Positions 34,742 to 46,632 of a stretch of 64,000 nucleotides of DNA are shown here, one piece after another (position 1 is the stretch's first letter; each line of letters begins with the position of its first letter). The notes beneath the pieces are model-generated. The model saw nothing but the letters and a program-made list of their open reading frames with translations. It ran no database searches and had not been told where the DNA came from. Location: contig JAIUCV010000001.1 in NCBI GenBank assembly GCA_026724425.1, positions 13,312,556 through 13,376,555 of the forward strand. Reading direction: 5' to 3'. The DNA comes from Erythrophleum ivorense (lineage: Eukaryota > Streptophyta > Magnoliopsida > Fabales > Fabaceae). The translations under genes were made by a program, and so were the position numbers.

Positions 34742-37700
34742 CATACTATAACATCCAGTCCCTCCGTAAACGTGAGAAATGCAATGTTCAGTTTCTCCGT
34801 AAACATAAGAAATAGGCCAAATATAAAAGGAAGTATTTGAAATAGAAGGAATTGGGGCCAACTAAAATTATGATAAAATTTTAAATATTAGAAAATGAGG
34901 ATTTGAGATTTGAGATGCCCAGAAACCAGAGCCAGAAGAGCTCAGAAAATTTGCCGAAGAAAGTAGGGGCATTTTTGTAATTTTTGGAAAATTTTGAAAT
35001 CTCATAGGAGGGCTTTTTAAATGGAAAATTTGAGCTTTTCGGGGTTCTCAGAGGCCCTGAAAACCATGGGAACCCCTAAAACAGTTGAAACCCCTCCGGT
35101 GAGCGATTTCGGCAAAAGTTGACCAAAACTTTGACGGAATGGTTCGGAATGGTTTTAGATCCTTTTTGAGTGATTCCAAAGGCAATTCTTATGATTAAGA
35201 GCCTAAGGAATATGATGGAAAAGATGGATTTCAAAAAAGAGTTGATATGAGTCTAAAATGAAAAAGCCAAGAAAAGGGACTAAAATGCAAAAGTAAAAAG
35301 TTGCATAACGTGCCTTTTAGCTCCTTCTTATCCACGTTCTTTCTCTCCTCTCTAAGACCGACTTGCTTCTGCCCAATTTCAGAGGAAAAATCCAGCTTCT
35401 TAGGCGCACAAGAGGAGGAGGATTTTGGAGGAAAAGATTCAAGAAAAAGGTAAGAAACTTTAAGAAATTCCATATCCTTCCTTCTTGAACCTTGCTCCTC
35501 TCCTCTCAAGCTTTCTTTCTATGATTTTAATGGGGAGTTTGGTGCTGTTTTTGGGGCAGAACATAAAGGGAAATTTCGAAAATTGAGGGAGTAAGCCAAC
35601 CAAGTGGAAGAACAAGCCAAAGGAAGCAAGAAAATAAGGTAAAACTTCCATTCTTTGGTAGTTTCTCCCTCCTCCTTTCTCTTGCACGAATTTGGGCATC
35701 ATGAGCCCAATTTTTAGGGGCTGTTTTCTGCCCAATTTATGGAAGGATTAGAGGTTTTAGATGGCAAGGATTAAGAAGGAACCAATAGAATCAAGAAAGG
35801 AGCATTAAGAGACAAGATAGAACCATTAGGGATCCAAATGCTCCCTTGCAAATCTGATTTTATATGAATGTTCTTAGACTTAATTGAATGTTTAAACATG
35901 CTCCTAAGACCCCTAGAGAGCTTCCCACATGCACCTCCCATCCAAGAAAGCAAAGAAATTGCAAGAAAAACTAATGAACTCTAAGCTAGAAAAGTGTAGA
36001 GCTCTTGAACACTTTGCAAAAACTGATTTGATATATGAGTTTCCTTGCATGTGTGAGTATTTGATTGAGCTCCTAAGACCTCTAGGAAGTCTCCCAAGTG
36101 TGTCTCCCATCAAGGAAAAATCAAGAAGGCCATGAACTCTTCTTCCCCCCATAGTCTCGGCCTAGGCAAGTTCCTATAGCTAGGGAGAGTTTTAAATTTT
36201 TCTAAGGCTATTCTTGAGTCATATGTGATAAGTGAAGATGAGTAGAGGCCTTAGAAAAAATTTAGAACTTAAAGAAAGTGATTTGGTGTCTTAGGTTCCA
36301 TATTATGACCTAAAGAAACAACATGGTGCTAGGCCTTTTGTTTTAATGATGTGATGACTCCAAGAGGTTTAAAAGGAGTCAAGAATCATATTTGAAAGGA
36401 AATAATGAGGCTTAGAAGTCCCTTGAGGGGTGTTGCTTCATTAGGTGCCTTTATAGACCATAATGGAGCCTATAGAGCAATCTAGTGTTTTATCAAGTGA
36501 TGTAGCCTTAGAATGTGTTTCATGAACCTAATTGGCTCCCATAATTTGTATATATAGGCTAAGAGAAACCATCTCCACCAATTTGTGGGTGTGTGGCTGA
36601 AAGAGGAGGCTTGAAAGCTAAAGAAAAAGTGTGTGAAATTGTGCAAGGTAGCTCTCTACCTTATTCTCTTTGCATTCTTGTGTGCATATGTATGTCTTAG
36701 TGTGCTTGCATGCATTCTTGATGCTTGATAATATGCCACTCGATCTTTGTTATGCATTGGTACCAATGTATGTCTTGAGTGACTATGGTTGTGGAAAGAG
36801 CTCATAAGGGTGAGGTGATGCCAAAAGTCCCTTAATGAAGGTGAGGAGATGCCAAAAGTCTCATGGCATGGGTGAGACAAGGCCAAAAGTCCCTTGAATG
36901 GGTTAGGTAAAGTCAAAAGTCCCTAGACCAAGAGTGAGGCAAATCCAAAAGTCCTAGAAATGGGGTGAGGCTAAACCAAAAGTCCTTAGAGCATGAAAGT
37001 AATCTTGACATGTGAATGTGGCATGGAATGGAATTTATTGCACACTTTATGCTTGTATGGTTATGCATTTGGTATATGTATGCCTTGAATGTGATGTAAA
37101 TGGGTGTGTGAGCTATTGAGATTCTTTGAATCTCATCCCCTCCTCTCCAATGATCTAACATGCTAGGTGGACCAAACACTTATGGTGAAGGGAGCCAACA
37201 ACCATAAAGAGCAAGGAGTGACAAGTTTATGTAGTATTTTGCCTATTTTGGAACCATAATGATGGTTCATAGTGTATATGAGGTTGTATATGTACCATGA
37301 ACCTTGAGACATGTGTGATTATACTATTATGTGTTGGTTAGACGTATGAAAATGATATATGCCCTATAGCACATATTTTGAGTATGTATGGGCAAAGTGT
37401 GCAATATGGGATTTTGATGAATGTATACATAAGTGTGGGTTGAATGGCCAAAATGAGATGCATGAGGTTTGGGACCATTTGGGTAGCTTACCCAAGTCTC
37501 AAAGGTACTTTTAGACCTGCCCAAAAGGTGCCACAACCAAGGGAAGGCCATTTGGTAAATTTGGTACTTCATATGGAGCCAAATTTGACCATAATGGAAC
37601 CTTATGTCACTTTTTGGCCAAATGAGTTAGTCTTGCCCTGAAACTTGGCATGGAATGAGGTCTCATTAAGATATTTTTTGGAAGCTAAAGATCATAATTT

Positions 37701-38602
37701 TCGGAGACCTAGAGAATATTTGAGGAATTTTCAAAGTTGGGATTTTTCATGGATTCTGGTATGGGTACTATTCATACTGGCAGTTTTGAATTCTGTGTCA
37801 CCCGATGGCCAAATGGTATCCAATGCTTATAAAATTTTATATGCATAAACTAGAGGTCATAAGCTTTCTGTGGCCACTGAGATCACCTCATTTGGAGGTC
37901 TAGAGAGGAAGATATACATTTTCGAAGGTTCTGCCCAGTATCAGACATCTTGCCAGACCCGAGGTATTGTTCCATCGATTTTCGGGAGTTTGGCTTGATG
38001 TACTGATCTGGAGATATTTTTACTCTCTAGTTAACATCCACATCGTTCCATAGTGATATCATTTGCAAGCATTTGATTTTTGTGGAATTAGTTAGACATT
38101 TTTGAAATCCATATCAGTAAACTGTAACAGTATCAGGAACCCTCCGACCAGTAGATGATTTTGCATGTCAAACGCATTATATATGAGATTTTAAGACTTC
38201 TACATATTTTTAGCATAAAGTAGACGTCTTAGGATTTCCAGAATGACTGAGTTTACATGTTTTCAATTTTTATATATTTAGTTATGAATTGTCAAAGTTT
38301 GTGACAGAAAAGAGGAAATTCTGGCCGAAAATACAAACATGGATTTCATATGCTCCTTTGCTTTCTACGAGTTGTAGGCCAAATTTGATGATGGAAATGA
38401 GTTATATTCATGTGTTTAAGTATGATAAAGTGATAGATGCTTTCATATGGCCTACGGGACTCCGAAAGAAAAATTTTACCGGTAGAAAAATGTACTTTTA
38501 TTCATAACTTCCTATGCCACTATATTGTTTCCATAGAATAAATATAAGATGAGGCATGGGAATTGTATGAATTGAGTCCTAAAAGTATGGTGTTACACAT
38601 AC
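34742..38602 (+). mobile_element. Solo LTR L (gypsy family 1) with CATAC target duplication
   Basis: The LTR spans 34,747-38,597 (3,851 bp), beginning TATAACATCC and ending GGTGTTACA. CATAC is duplicated at 34,742-34,746 and 38,598-38,602. It is collinear with 17,767-21,471. It interrupts the minus-strand LTR J. There is no internal region, so it is a solo LTR. Confidence 0.9.
36796..36995 (+). repeat. LTR minisatellite with CCAAAAGTCC core, six units
   Basis: Six imperfect copies of a unit of about 34-38 bp, each containing GGTGAGG..GCCAAAAGTCC. The same type occurs inverted at 42,345-42,540 (LTR D) and 55,745-55,880 (LTR E). It occupies the same place in the LTR as the different array in LTRs A, B, C and the copy at 17,767. 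Confidence 0.75.
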
Positions 38603-40442
38603 CTTTAGTATGAAATCCATTCCTTATTAAGCCATGGCATCTCAATGTATTGTTAAGCTCAACTAATCTCAACCTATGGTTAAGGAAGAGCTATTGTGCT
38701 CAATTCTATCCCACAAAGAGTTAGGCACCAAAAACATATCAAACTCAAGTATAAAACTTATAATGGGAAACATATCAAAGTATAGCTTATGAATACATCA
38801 AGCAACCATGCACAAAAGCATTTTCACTCATACAAATATTTAAATACAAGCAAGATAGGAAGATCAAGCTACCTCATGAAGCTAGGAGCCTCAAACTATC
38901 ACTAATTCCAAAATCCTTCTCTTTTCTTAATTATTTACTTCATCCTTCTTGAGTTCACACCTCCATCAAGTGAGGTTGTATTTATTCAAACTATCTATGG
39001 CAATGTATATTGCCAAATAACTCATTAGGATCCATTCCAACTTTTGTTTTTAGCACTTACATATATTAGAACTCAATATGTATATTTAGCCCAATTTAAG
39101 TCCCTTAAGAGGAAACTTTTAGATTTTAATTTCTAGGCTCCAAAATCTTATTTGCTATGAGACATATAACTCTAATAGAACTTATTAGAGCCATTATATG
39201 TAAGCCAAAATAAGCCAAAAGTTAAGTTGCTTCATTAGGCCCTTTTTTAACCCTAAATTTTCAACTTTCACAATTAGTCTCTAAAATTCAAACTGATGTT
39301 TCCCAAGGCTCTACAATTCTCTAAAGGACCTCCAATTATGTCAGAACACAAAAACAAGCTCATCTAATACCACTTCTTATGGGATACTTGAGACTATGCA
39401 TCCATAGTGTCATATGGAGTTTTCTTACTTCCTTTGGTAATTTCTCCTCATTTTCATAACGTAGGTAAATTCTATATGCTCCATATGATCAACTACATGT
39501 AAAAAAATATATATAGAGAGAGATTTTCTCTCTCTACACATGATAAAGAAGGAGGAGAATTCAAAGAAGAAAAACTAAAGCTTGAAACATAGCAATATAT
39601 ACCTCAATTTAAAGTTTGTTTTGTGCTCTCAGATTTCCTCCGATTGAAATTCTAAAAAGAGGACTTTCTTCCCCTTTGGTGATAGTTGAAATACCTCAAA
39701 TAGAATTTGAATCCACCAAATGGAAGCTTTTGATAAGAAGAATAAATTTCATAACTAGAGCTACGCGAAACAGAGGCTTTTTCTTACCAATTTTCTTGCT
39801 TCTTTGTCTTCTCTTTCCTCCCATTTTTGGATGCCATTCATGGTCTCTTTAAAGCTAGTTCAGGTTGGTTTGAGGAAGAAAAATGGCTAGTGTGGCATTC
39901 AAATAAAGTAAGGAAGATATTTTAACTTGTTTCCATAATTATGATTTTGCCACCATACTTTGATTGTCTCATTTGAACTCGTTTTAAATCCTTTGTTAGA
40001 AGAATCAATTCCATATGAAAATTTAGGCCCTCTACTTTATTAAAAGTATTTAATTTAAAATTTAAAATCATACCAAATAATCTAGTCAAAGTTGTAGTCA
40101 ACTGACATTTTAAATCGTACATCATAAGGGTTTTAGCAATTCTGACAGTTCTTATAGTTTTCAAAGCCTCTTGAAAATCCTAGTGAGCTTATCTTTGGCA
40201 CTCAAAACCCTTTCCTTTAAGTTCTTAAAGGTTTGCCTAAAATTATGATTTTGCCACTGGCACGTTAATTTCTCTATTTAGGCATTCAGGTTTTGATTTT
40301 GGGACATCCAAAGCTTCATAGTTTCTTCTCTGGATGCTTGATTAATATTTAATGTTTACTTATCCATAATTCATCTTGTTTTAGGGTCTTCTCCCATTAT
40401 TTTCTCAGTTCTAGATTAGTTTTACAAGAATTGAACGTGATA

Positions 40443-40764
40443 GGTCTCGATATGTTAGCCAACTAAAAGCTAAATGTTAATGGCATATGGTTTTAGGAAA
40501 TGTCAATTTGTTGTTTTTTACTTTTAGGATTATGATTCCTAGAGTTTGGAGGAATGATTAATCATTTAATGCTGTTTAATCAGGTTCTAAAACTTTAGTT
40601 ATAAATTTGTAAATGAAATAAAGCAATTTAAATTCTACTCTTCAAATTTTTTCTTTACCTTTTATTTAGTCCCATGTAGTTTCATACCTTGTGATTCTAA
40701 CAAAAAGTTATGCGACAAAAATTTAAAAAAAAACTAGATATCACCTCATATGTTGGATTGATAT
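40443..40764. other. Short spacer between LTR J and solo LTR D
   Basis: About 320 bases of AT-rich sequence with no feature seen. Confidence 0.4.
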
Positions 40765-43700
40765 TGTAATACCATAGCTATCTTAGCTAACCTCTTTACA
40801 TACACAAGTCTCATACATGGATTTCCCCAAGAAAGCAAAGAAATAATTTAATTTAATTGTGTTCGTCATTCATAAATTCTTCGTTTTGGCTCCATGGGCC
40901 TTGGGGACTCTCTCATATCATTCTTAAATTTAATTACACCAATACAACCCAAAATCATCTTAAAAAATTGCCAAAAACTCGAGCTCACATCAAGCATAAA
41001 TAATTATTAATGGTTCAACCTCGGGTTCAATTTGTAGATTCTATGTATCAACTTTGAAAATTCGTAATTAATTCCAAAAAAATTGAAACCACGCATACTA
41101 TGGCATTCTCAAAAGCTACAGATGTCTACTTTATAGTAAAAATATGTCCAGTGCATGAAACACAACATAGAAGATGTTTGGTATTCAAAATTTTGTAGAG
41201 GTCTAACTAGCCTTTGGTACTGTCACAACTTTCTGCTACAAAATTAAAAAAAGTCTAATTAATTTCACAAAAATATAATCTATACAAATAATACCAATAT
41301 GGAAATATGTAGATGTTAGATTTATGCTAAAAATAAATTTAGACTAAAACAAACACGTTTAGAGACTAGAATTCAATGGAACAGTGAGCAAGGTCGTGCT
41401 ACACTACTGATGTTGTTCCAGAATTTCAAAAATTCATAACTCTTAGCTTAGACCTCCAAATGAGGTGCTTCTAGTTGATAAAAGTCATTGTGGATGTTTA
41501 ATTTATTCCTACCAAATTTCATAGCCATTGGACCACGTTTGCCCCTCTAATGACACAAAATCACAACTGACCAAATGAACAGTAATTCTGCAAACCTGAA
41601 TTTCTGATACTAATTTTAAAAAATCATAAAAAATTTCATAGACCTCCAAATGACCTAGTCTTTAGTTTTCCAAATAGATCTAGGCAAGATCTAATTGCAT
41701 GCCAAATTTCAAGTCAAGAAAAGGTCATTTGGTCAAACTTTGCCATAGCTCAAGATTATGGCACTTTTAGCTCCAAAAATGGGGTAAATTTGGTCCAAAT
41801 GATCCATACCTTTTCCCACACCCATTTGAGAAACTTAAGAAGTATAAATACAGCATAAATAAGTCTCTCATAAGGTTTGAACTATCATGCAAATCAAATT
41901 CATCATGACATATCCATAAACATACATGCATAAGTGGGCTCTCAAGTGGTCAAATTGCACATTTCTATTCATTTAACTCCATTATTGATACATACACCAT
42001 CATTACATAATTTTATACTTGTTCAAAATTCCATGGCTAAAAAATAACATATATATATATACTTTGACATTTTAGTACATCAAAAATAGCAAGATTGCCA
42101 AGAGATGAATATCTAAGCCCCTTGGCCTCCATCTTTTGGATCTTAAACTTTACCTAGGCCATATAAGATAAGAGAAAGGAGGGAGTAAGATTCATTGAAT
42201 GTTAATAGCTCATACACCTATTCAAGCACATTTTCAAGGCATACAATATGTCAAGAGTACAAGTATGTAACTAACCAATCTAGGAGACATTCAATTTCAC
42301 ATTTTTATGCCATAAACTCATGTCAAGCGTAAGAATGAGCTCTAGGGACTTTTAGTTTGGCTTTACCCCATTTCTAGGACTTTTGGATCTACCTCACTCT
42401 TGGTTTAGGGACTTTTGATTTGACCTCACCTATCCAATAACTTTTTGGCTTTGTCTCACCCATGCCATGAGACTTTTGGCATCTCCTCACTCATATTAAG
42501 GAACTTTTGACACTACCTTACCCTTATAAGCTATTTCTACAATTGAAAGACATTCAAGAAGACACATTGGTACCAAAATAACAACATAGCACCAAGTGAC
42601 ATGTCTCAAAAATATCAATATACATATAAGCACAGAATGACACATGCAACAAGAAAAGGTGGAGAGCTACCTTAGGGAATTGTTAAGCTTCACTTGCTAC
42701 ACCTTCCCTTTCTTGGCTATACACTCACAATGAGATGGAGCTTGACTTACTTGGCCTAAACACCATAAATAACATTCAATTACTTTCTTGAAACAAGCTA
42801 AAACATCAAACTCACTTGAGACACGCACTTTGCCTAATGGTCACATAATAGTTCCATTATGGCCTAATGAAGCAACTAGCATAATTCAAGTTCTTATCTC
42901 TAATTTCTTCCCTTATCTAGGCTTCTTAACTTCATTTAAAGTCCTTGGAGCCATCATACACCCACTCTCCCAAACCTAGATATATGTTGCTTCACAAGGC
43001 TATATTATGGAAACCATTGTCTCATCTCTCATCCTAAGGCTTCTAAATTTTTTTTAAGGATTCCTCCCACCTTCTACCATTATATAAAGTCCCAAACCAA
43101 GGCTAGAATAAATTAAAATACTCCCTAACCCCTCCATCTGTCCTAGACCGACATTATGGAAACATTTAGGGTTTAAGAGGTTTCCAATTTTGCCTTGATG
43201 GGAGAGCCATTTGGAAGGCTTCTTAGAGGTCTTAAGAGCTTAGTGGAACATTTAAATGGCCAAGCAAATTCATAAATTAAATAAGTTTTTATAATTCCTA
43301 CAAATGCATTACACTTTTTCAACTTGAATTCTACTAGCTTTTCATGCAATTTCTTGGTGTATTTTATCTTCCCATGGCCTAATTTAATGAATTCTTATTA
43401 GTTATAGAACAGAAACTTCCCCCCGTTCATGGTTTTTTTTAGGCGTCCCACACATGGAAGAGAAGAAGAAAAAGAAGCAATAAAGGAGGAGAAACTATCT
43501 TGAATTCAAGCTTCCTTCAAGAGTCCTTCTCCTTGTTTTAGCTTCTTCTTTGAAACTCCAATTTTCCCCTCTGATTTCAGCCCATAACATAACCATGTGA
43601 GCACCCCAAATCATGGAAAGAGAGGGCAAGGAGAGAGGAATAAGGTTTGAAAAAGGAGAAGTATGGAATTCTTAACTTTTCTTACCTTTTGCCTTGCTTT

Positions 43701-44362
43701 CTTCCTCCAAAATTCCCTCTCTTTTGTGCGCCTAAGAAGCTGTCTTTTTTTCTCTGAAATTGGGTAGAAGAAATTCGGTTAAGGAGAGAAGGAGAAGTGG
43801 GATGCATAAATAGAAGAAGATTCTTGAATTACTTATTCTAAAAATTCCATTTATTTCCCTTATAATTGGCATTTTTGTTTTAACTTCATTTTAGCTTTTT
43901 TTTGAAAATTTTCTTTTCCATCATAGAATTTAGGTTCCCAATTTAATAAAATGCCTTTGGAATCACTCAAATCGAAGTTAAAACCTTCCCGAACGAATCG
44001 ATCAAAATTCAGGTCAATCGACATTGAAAAAAGTGCACCAGAGGGGCTTTAACAGTCTCAGAGCTTCCCATGGTTTTTTGGGCCTTTGAAAATTCTAGGC
44101 AACTCAAAATTTCCATTTAAAAAGTCCTCCTGGTTGTTTTTCCAAAAGTACACTTATTTACAAAAATTCTAATGGCCTTTCAGCAAATTTTTTGAATAAC
44201 TCCGGCCTCGATTTCTAGGCAACTCAAGGCTCAAATCCTCATTTTCTATTATTTAAAATTTTATCCAAATTTTATTTAGCCTTCAATCACTCATTTCAAG
44301 GGACTTATTTTTCAAATTGACTCATTTCAGTGTTTTTACAATATATCGGACGTTACAGATAT
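40760..44362 (-). mobile_element. Solo LTR D (gypsy family 1) with GATAT target duplication
   Basis: The LTR spans 40,765-44,357 (3,593 bp), beginning TGTAATACC and ending GGACGTTACA. GATAT lies at 40,760-40,764 and 44,358-44,362. It is collinear, in reverse, with LTR L, including the CCAAAAGTCC-type array at 42,345-42,540. No internal region is present. Confidence 0.9.
42345..42540 (-). repeat. LTR minisatellite in LTR D
   Basis: Six imperfect units with the GGACTTTTGG..CTCACC core, inverted relative to 36,796-36,995. Confidence 0.7.
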
Positions 44363-44459
44363 GAAATTTGGAATTTACCTGGAGAACGAGTGGATGAAGT
44401 TGAATATAGATGGATCAACCAAGCACAGTGGTTCCGCTTCTTGTGGTGGCGTGCTTTGA
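44361..44459 (+). pseudogene. RNase H domain relic (plant retroelement or RVT_3 type)
   Basis: The frame from 44,361 to TGA 44,457-44,459 contains WMKLNIDGSTKHSGSASCGGVL (in parts 44,391-44,456). This matches the start of the RNase H-like domain common in plant non-LTR retrotransposons and their domesticated relatives (W.KLN.DGS....G.AGxGGV), including the first catalytic Asp in NIDGS. The stop follows the GGVL strand, so the rest of the domain is lost. It lies just right of solo LTR D and directly left of sequence homologous to the 3.2-kb tandem repeat. Confidence 0.6.
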
Positions 44460-44462
44460 TGA

Positions 44463-44640
44463 GAAATTGAAGACCAAACAATTTTGACTATCAACATTGA
44501 CATGTTGTCGAGAGCCGAACTTCTAAACGGCAACTTGGAGGAATTTCTTTTTTAAGGATGAATGAATATTCAAAATTAGTAAATTGGATGAAAGTTTTGT
44601 AAAATCTACTATTCTATTAATATTTTTTATCATAAAAAGT
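44463..44640 (+). repeat. Fragment homologous to the 3.2-kb tandem repeat (left flank of the RLP region)
   Basis: It matches about 24,668-24,850 and 27,950-28,110 (GCAAACAATTKTGACTATCAACAT, then CTTTTTTAAGG and TTCTATTAATATTTTT). In the tandem copies this sequence continues directly into what is found here at 50,395. Confidence 0.7.
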
Positions 44641-46140
44641 AATTTCATAAAAATTGACATTAATCTAAAAATATTTTATGCACCATTTGTTAATATAAAA
44701 ATTAACATATATTATAAATTTTAAAATATAAGAGACTTCTAACTATTTGATTGCAAACTTAATAATTATTTGATTTTTATAAAATATGACATAGAAGACC
44801 AACATATATAGTAATTACTTATACTTAATATTTTATTTTTTGTTGTGATTTTATATAAATGAATTTCAATTAAAGAAAAATTGGTTCACGTTATACTTTT
44901 TTAATAAATAGGTTTGACATTTTGCAAATTCAAGAATTTGATAAAAAAATTATTTATTAAATATAAATCTAAAAATAAGAATCATAATTTTCTATCCATA
45001 ATTTTTCTGGGATCCCTGAAGGAGAGAGGTGTTGTAGGCTTTTTTAATAATTTTATAAAATACGTTTAGTTAGGCTTGGCAGTAGCAGTAACAATAACAG
45101 TAGCAATAGCAGTAGAAGTAAGCAATAGCACTCAGACCAAAAAATCCCATTTTCAAAGTTGAGAAAAAGGACTTTGGTCTTTAGGGATGATAGATAAATA
45201 AAATATTTCATGTTATTACATATAAATAATGTATTAAATTTATACTTATTATTCATAAAAATTATCTCGTATTGAGATTCATAGCAATGTTATGAGGTTT
45301 GACGCAACGACTAGAAGCGGAAGTCCGTTGTCTAATTACAAATATGCCCCTCAGTCCTCCCCCGTCAGTCACGTTGCTGTTCTTTGAATTTTCAATTTGA
45401 TTGCACCATTCAAGTGAATTTCTGTTTCCACATCTCTTGCGTCATGGAATTTCGCCCATGCCAGTCAGCCCTTACAATTTAAATGATTGAATATTATATA
45501 TTTTTAAGAAGTATAAATAGTTTTAAAAAACTTGATCTCATCATCTCATGAAAATAAAAAATTACATGGGATCCCTTCCTTTTCTTTTTTACGAGTTTCT
45601 CTTGAAATGCTAAAAAATAAGAGAAAGCACAAACACATGATCCAACTGGTGTGAATTAATTTCAAATGGAAAATGCATGTCTGATTAGACCTATTTTCAC
45701 TCATATTACAGGATATGCTATAACAACTGCACTCTCAAAATCTTTATACCAATGTATGAGAAGCAATTAAAATTATACTACAGATTGACAGTAGTATTTA
45801 TTTAAATTACAAATCCTGAATTATGAATACATGAATTGATATTGAGAGAACCCACAGAAAAGTCCTCCCACCCACTGATTAGAAGTCTTGAAATTAAGTT
45901 TAATTATAACAAATAGGTTGGTTAGCTACATGTTATTAATTATGTGTATTTTATATATAAGCAATGGTGCTTGTGGCTATGCGTTTGAGGTTGAATAGGA
46001 AAAGTGACATCAGAATTCGGTGTCAAATTCATGGCCCTATCATAAGGGGTGTATGAATCCAAAATAATATTTAAGAATTACGATGTTTCAAACATGGTTA
46101 AGGTCACAATCACGTCACTGTATTTGCTTGGGCTTTTGTT
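44641..46140. other. AT-rich sequence upstream of the RLP pseudogene
   Basis: Noncoding apart from a CAGTAG/CAATAG-type trinucleotide-rich stretch at about 45,080-45,132. It probably includes the original RLP promoter, but no certain TATA box can be singled out in such AT-rich DNA. Confidence 0.4.
45080..45132. repeat. Imperfect CAGTAG/CAATAG microsatellite
   Basis: Repeats of AGCAGTA, ACAATA and AGCAATA hexamers and trimers over about 50 bases. Confidence 0.7.
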
Positions 46141-46141
46141 C

Positions 46142-46592
46142 AATAATTTTGGAATCTTCGTCCTTGCTTCCTTCCTGACACAAACACAGAGTCCCATACG
46201 CATCCCCTCCCTTTCCATTTTCCCATATACGTTCTTCCTCACTCAACTTTTCATAATTTTGGAGGCTTCTTCCTTGCTTCCTTCCTGACACAAACAGAGT
46301 CCTATACGCATCCCCTCCCTTCCCATTTTCCCATATCCCTTCTTCCTCACTCAACGCTTCATAATTTTAGAGGCTTCTTCCTTCCTTCCTAACATCAACA
46401 CAAAGAGTCCTATATATATATGTATCCCTTCCCTTCCCATTTCCCATATCCCTTCTTTCTCACTCAACGCTTCATAATTTTGGAGGCTTCTTCCTTCCTT
46501 CCTTCCTAACACCAACACAAAGAGTCCTATATATGCATCCCTTCGCTTCCCATTTTCTCATATCCCTTCTTCCTCACTCAACTCTTCACCTT
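46142..46592 (+). repeat. Four-copy minisatellite, about 110 bp unit, upstream of the RLP
   Basis: Units start at about 46,143, 46,253, 46,361 and 46,474 with ATAATTTTGGAGGCTTCTTCC. Each continues through CTTCCTGACACAAACA, GAGTCCTATA, CCATTTTCCCATATCC and CTTCTTCCTCACTCAAC. The array is pyrimidine-rich on the plus strand and ends 40 bases before the RLP start codon, so it would be promoter or 5' leader sequence. Confidence 0.85.
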
Positions 46593-46632
46593 CCCATCAA
46601 GCCATATTGAGCTCGTTAATCGCTGGGTGATC

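Larger units (their letters stand above)
33421..40442 (-). mobile_element. 5' LTR J of the minus-strand gypsy element, interrupted by a solo LTR
   Basis: The inner end is TGTCATACC at 33,421, next to the primer site. The outer (U3) end is at about 40,442, where TTTTACAAGAATTG..GTGATA aligns with the ends of other family 1 LTRs. Minus the insertion at 34,747-38,602 it is about 3.17 kb. The block at 39,940-40,200 matches the family 1 U3 region (GTCAACTGACATTT.., GGGTTTTAGCAATTCTGACAG) with strong divergence. It is the most diverged family 1 relative here and therefore probably the oldest. Confidence 0.7.

Noticed and set aside
35929..36135. Plus-strand open frame of 68 codons inside LTR L
   Set aside because: It lies in LTR sequence, and the sister LTRs show stops and indels at the same place.
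36796..36995. CRISPR-like array
   Set aside because: The units are contiguous imperfect minisatellite copies without unique spacers, inside a plant LTR, and recur in sister LTRs.
45053..45256. Minus-strand open frame with a leucine run
   Set aside because: The leucine run is the complement of the CAGTAG/CAATAG microsatellite, and nothing else supports a gene.
46115..46354. Open frame on the minus strand reading repeated acidic peptides
   Set aside because: It is the complement of the 110-bp minisatellite. Its repeat structure explains its length.
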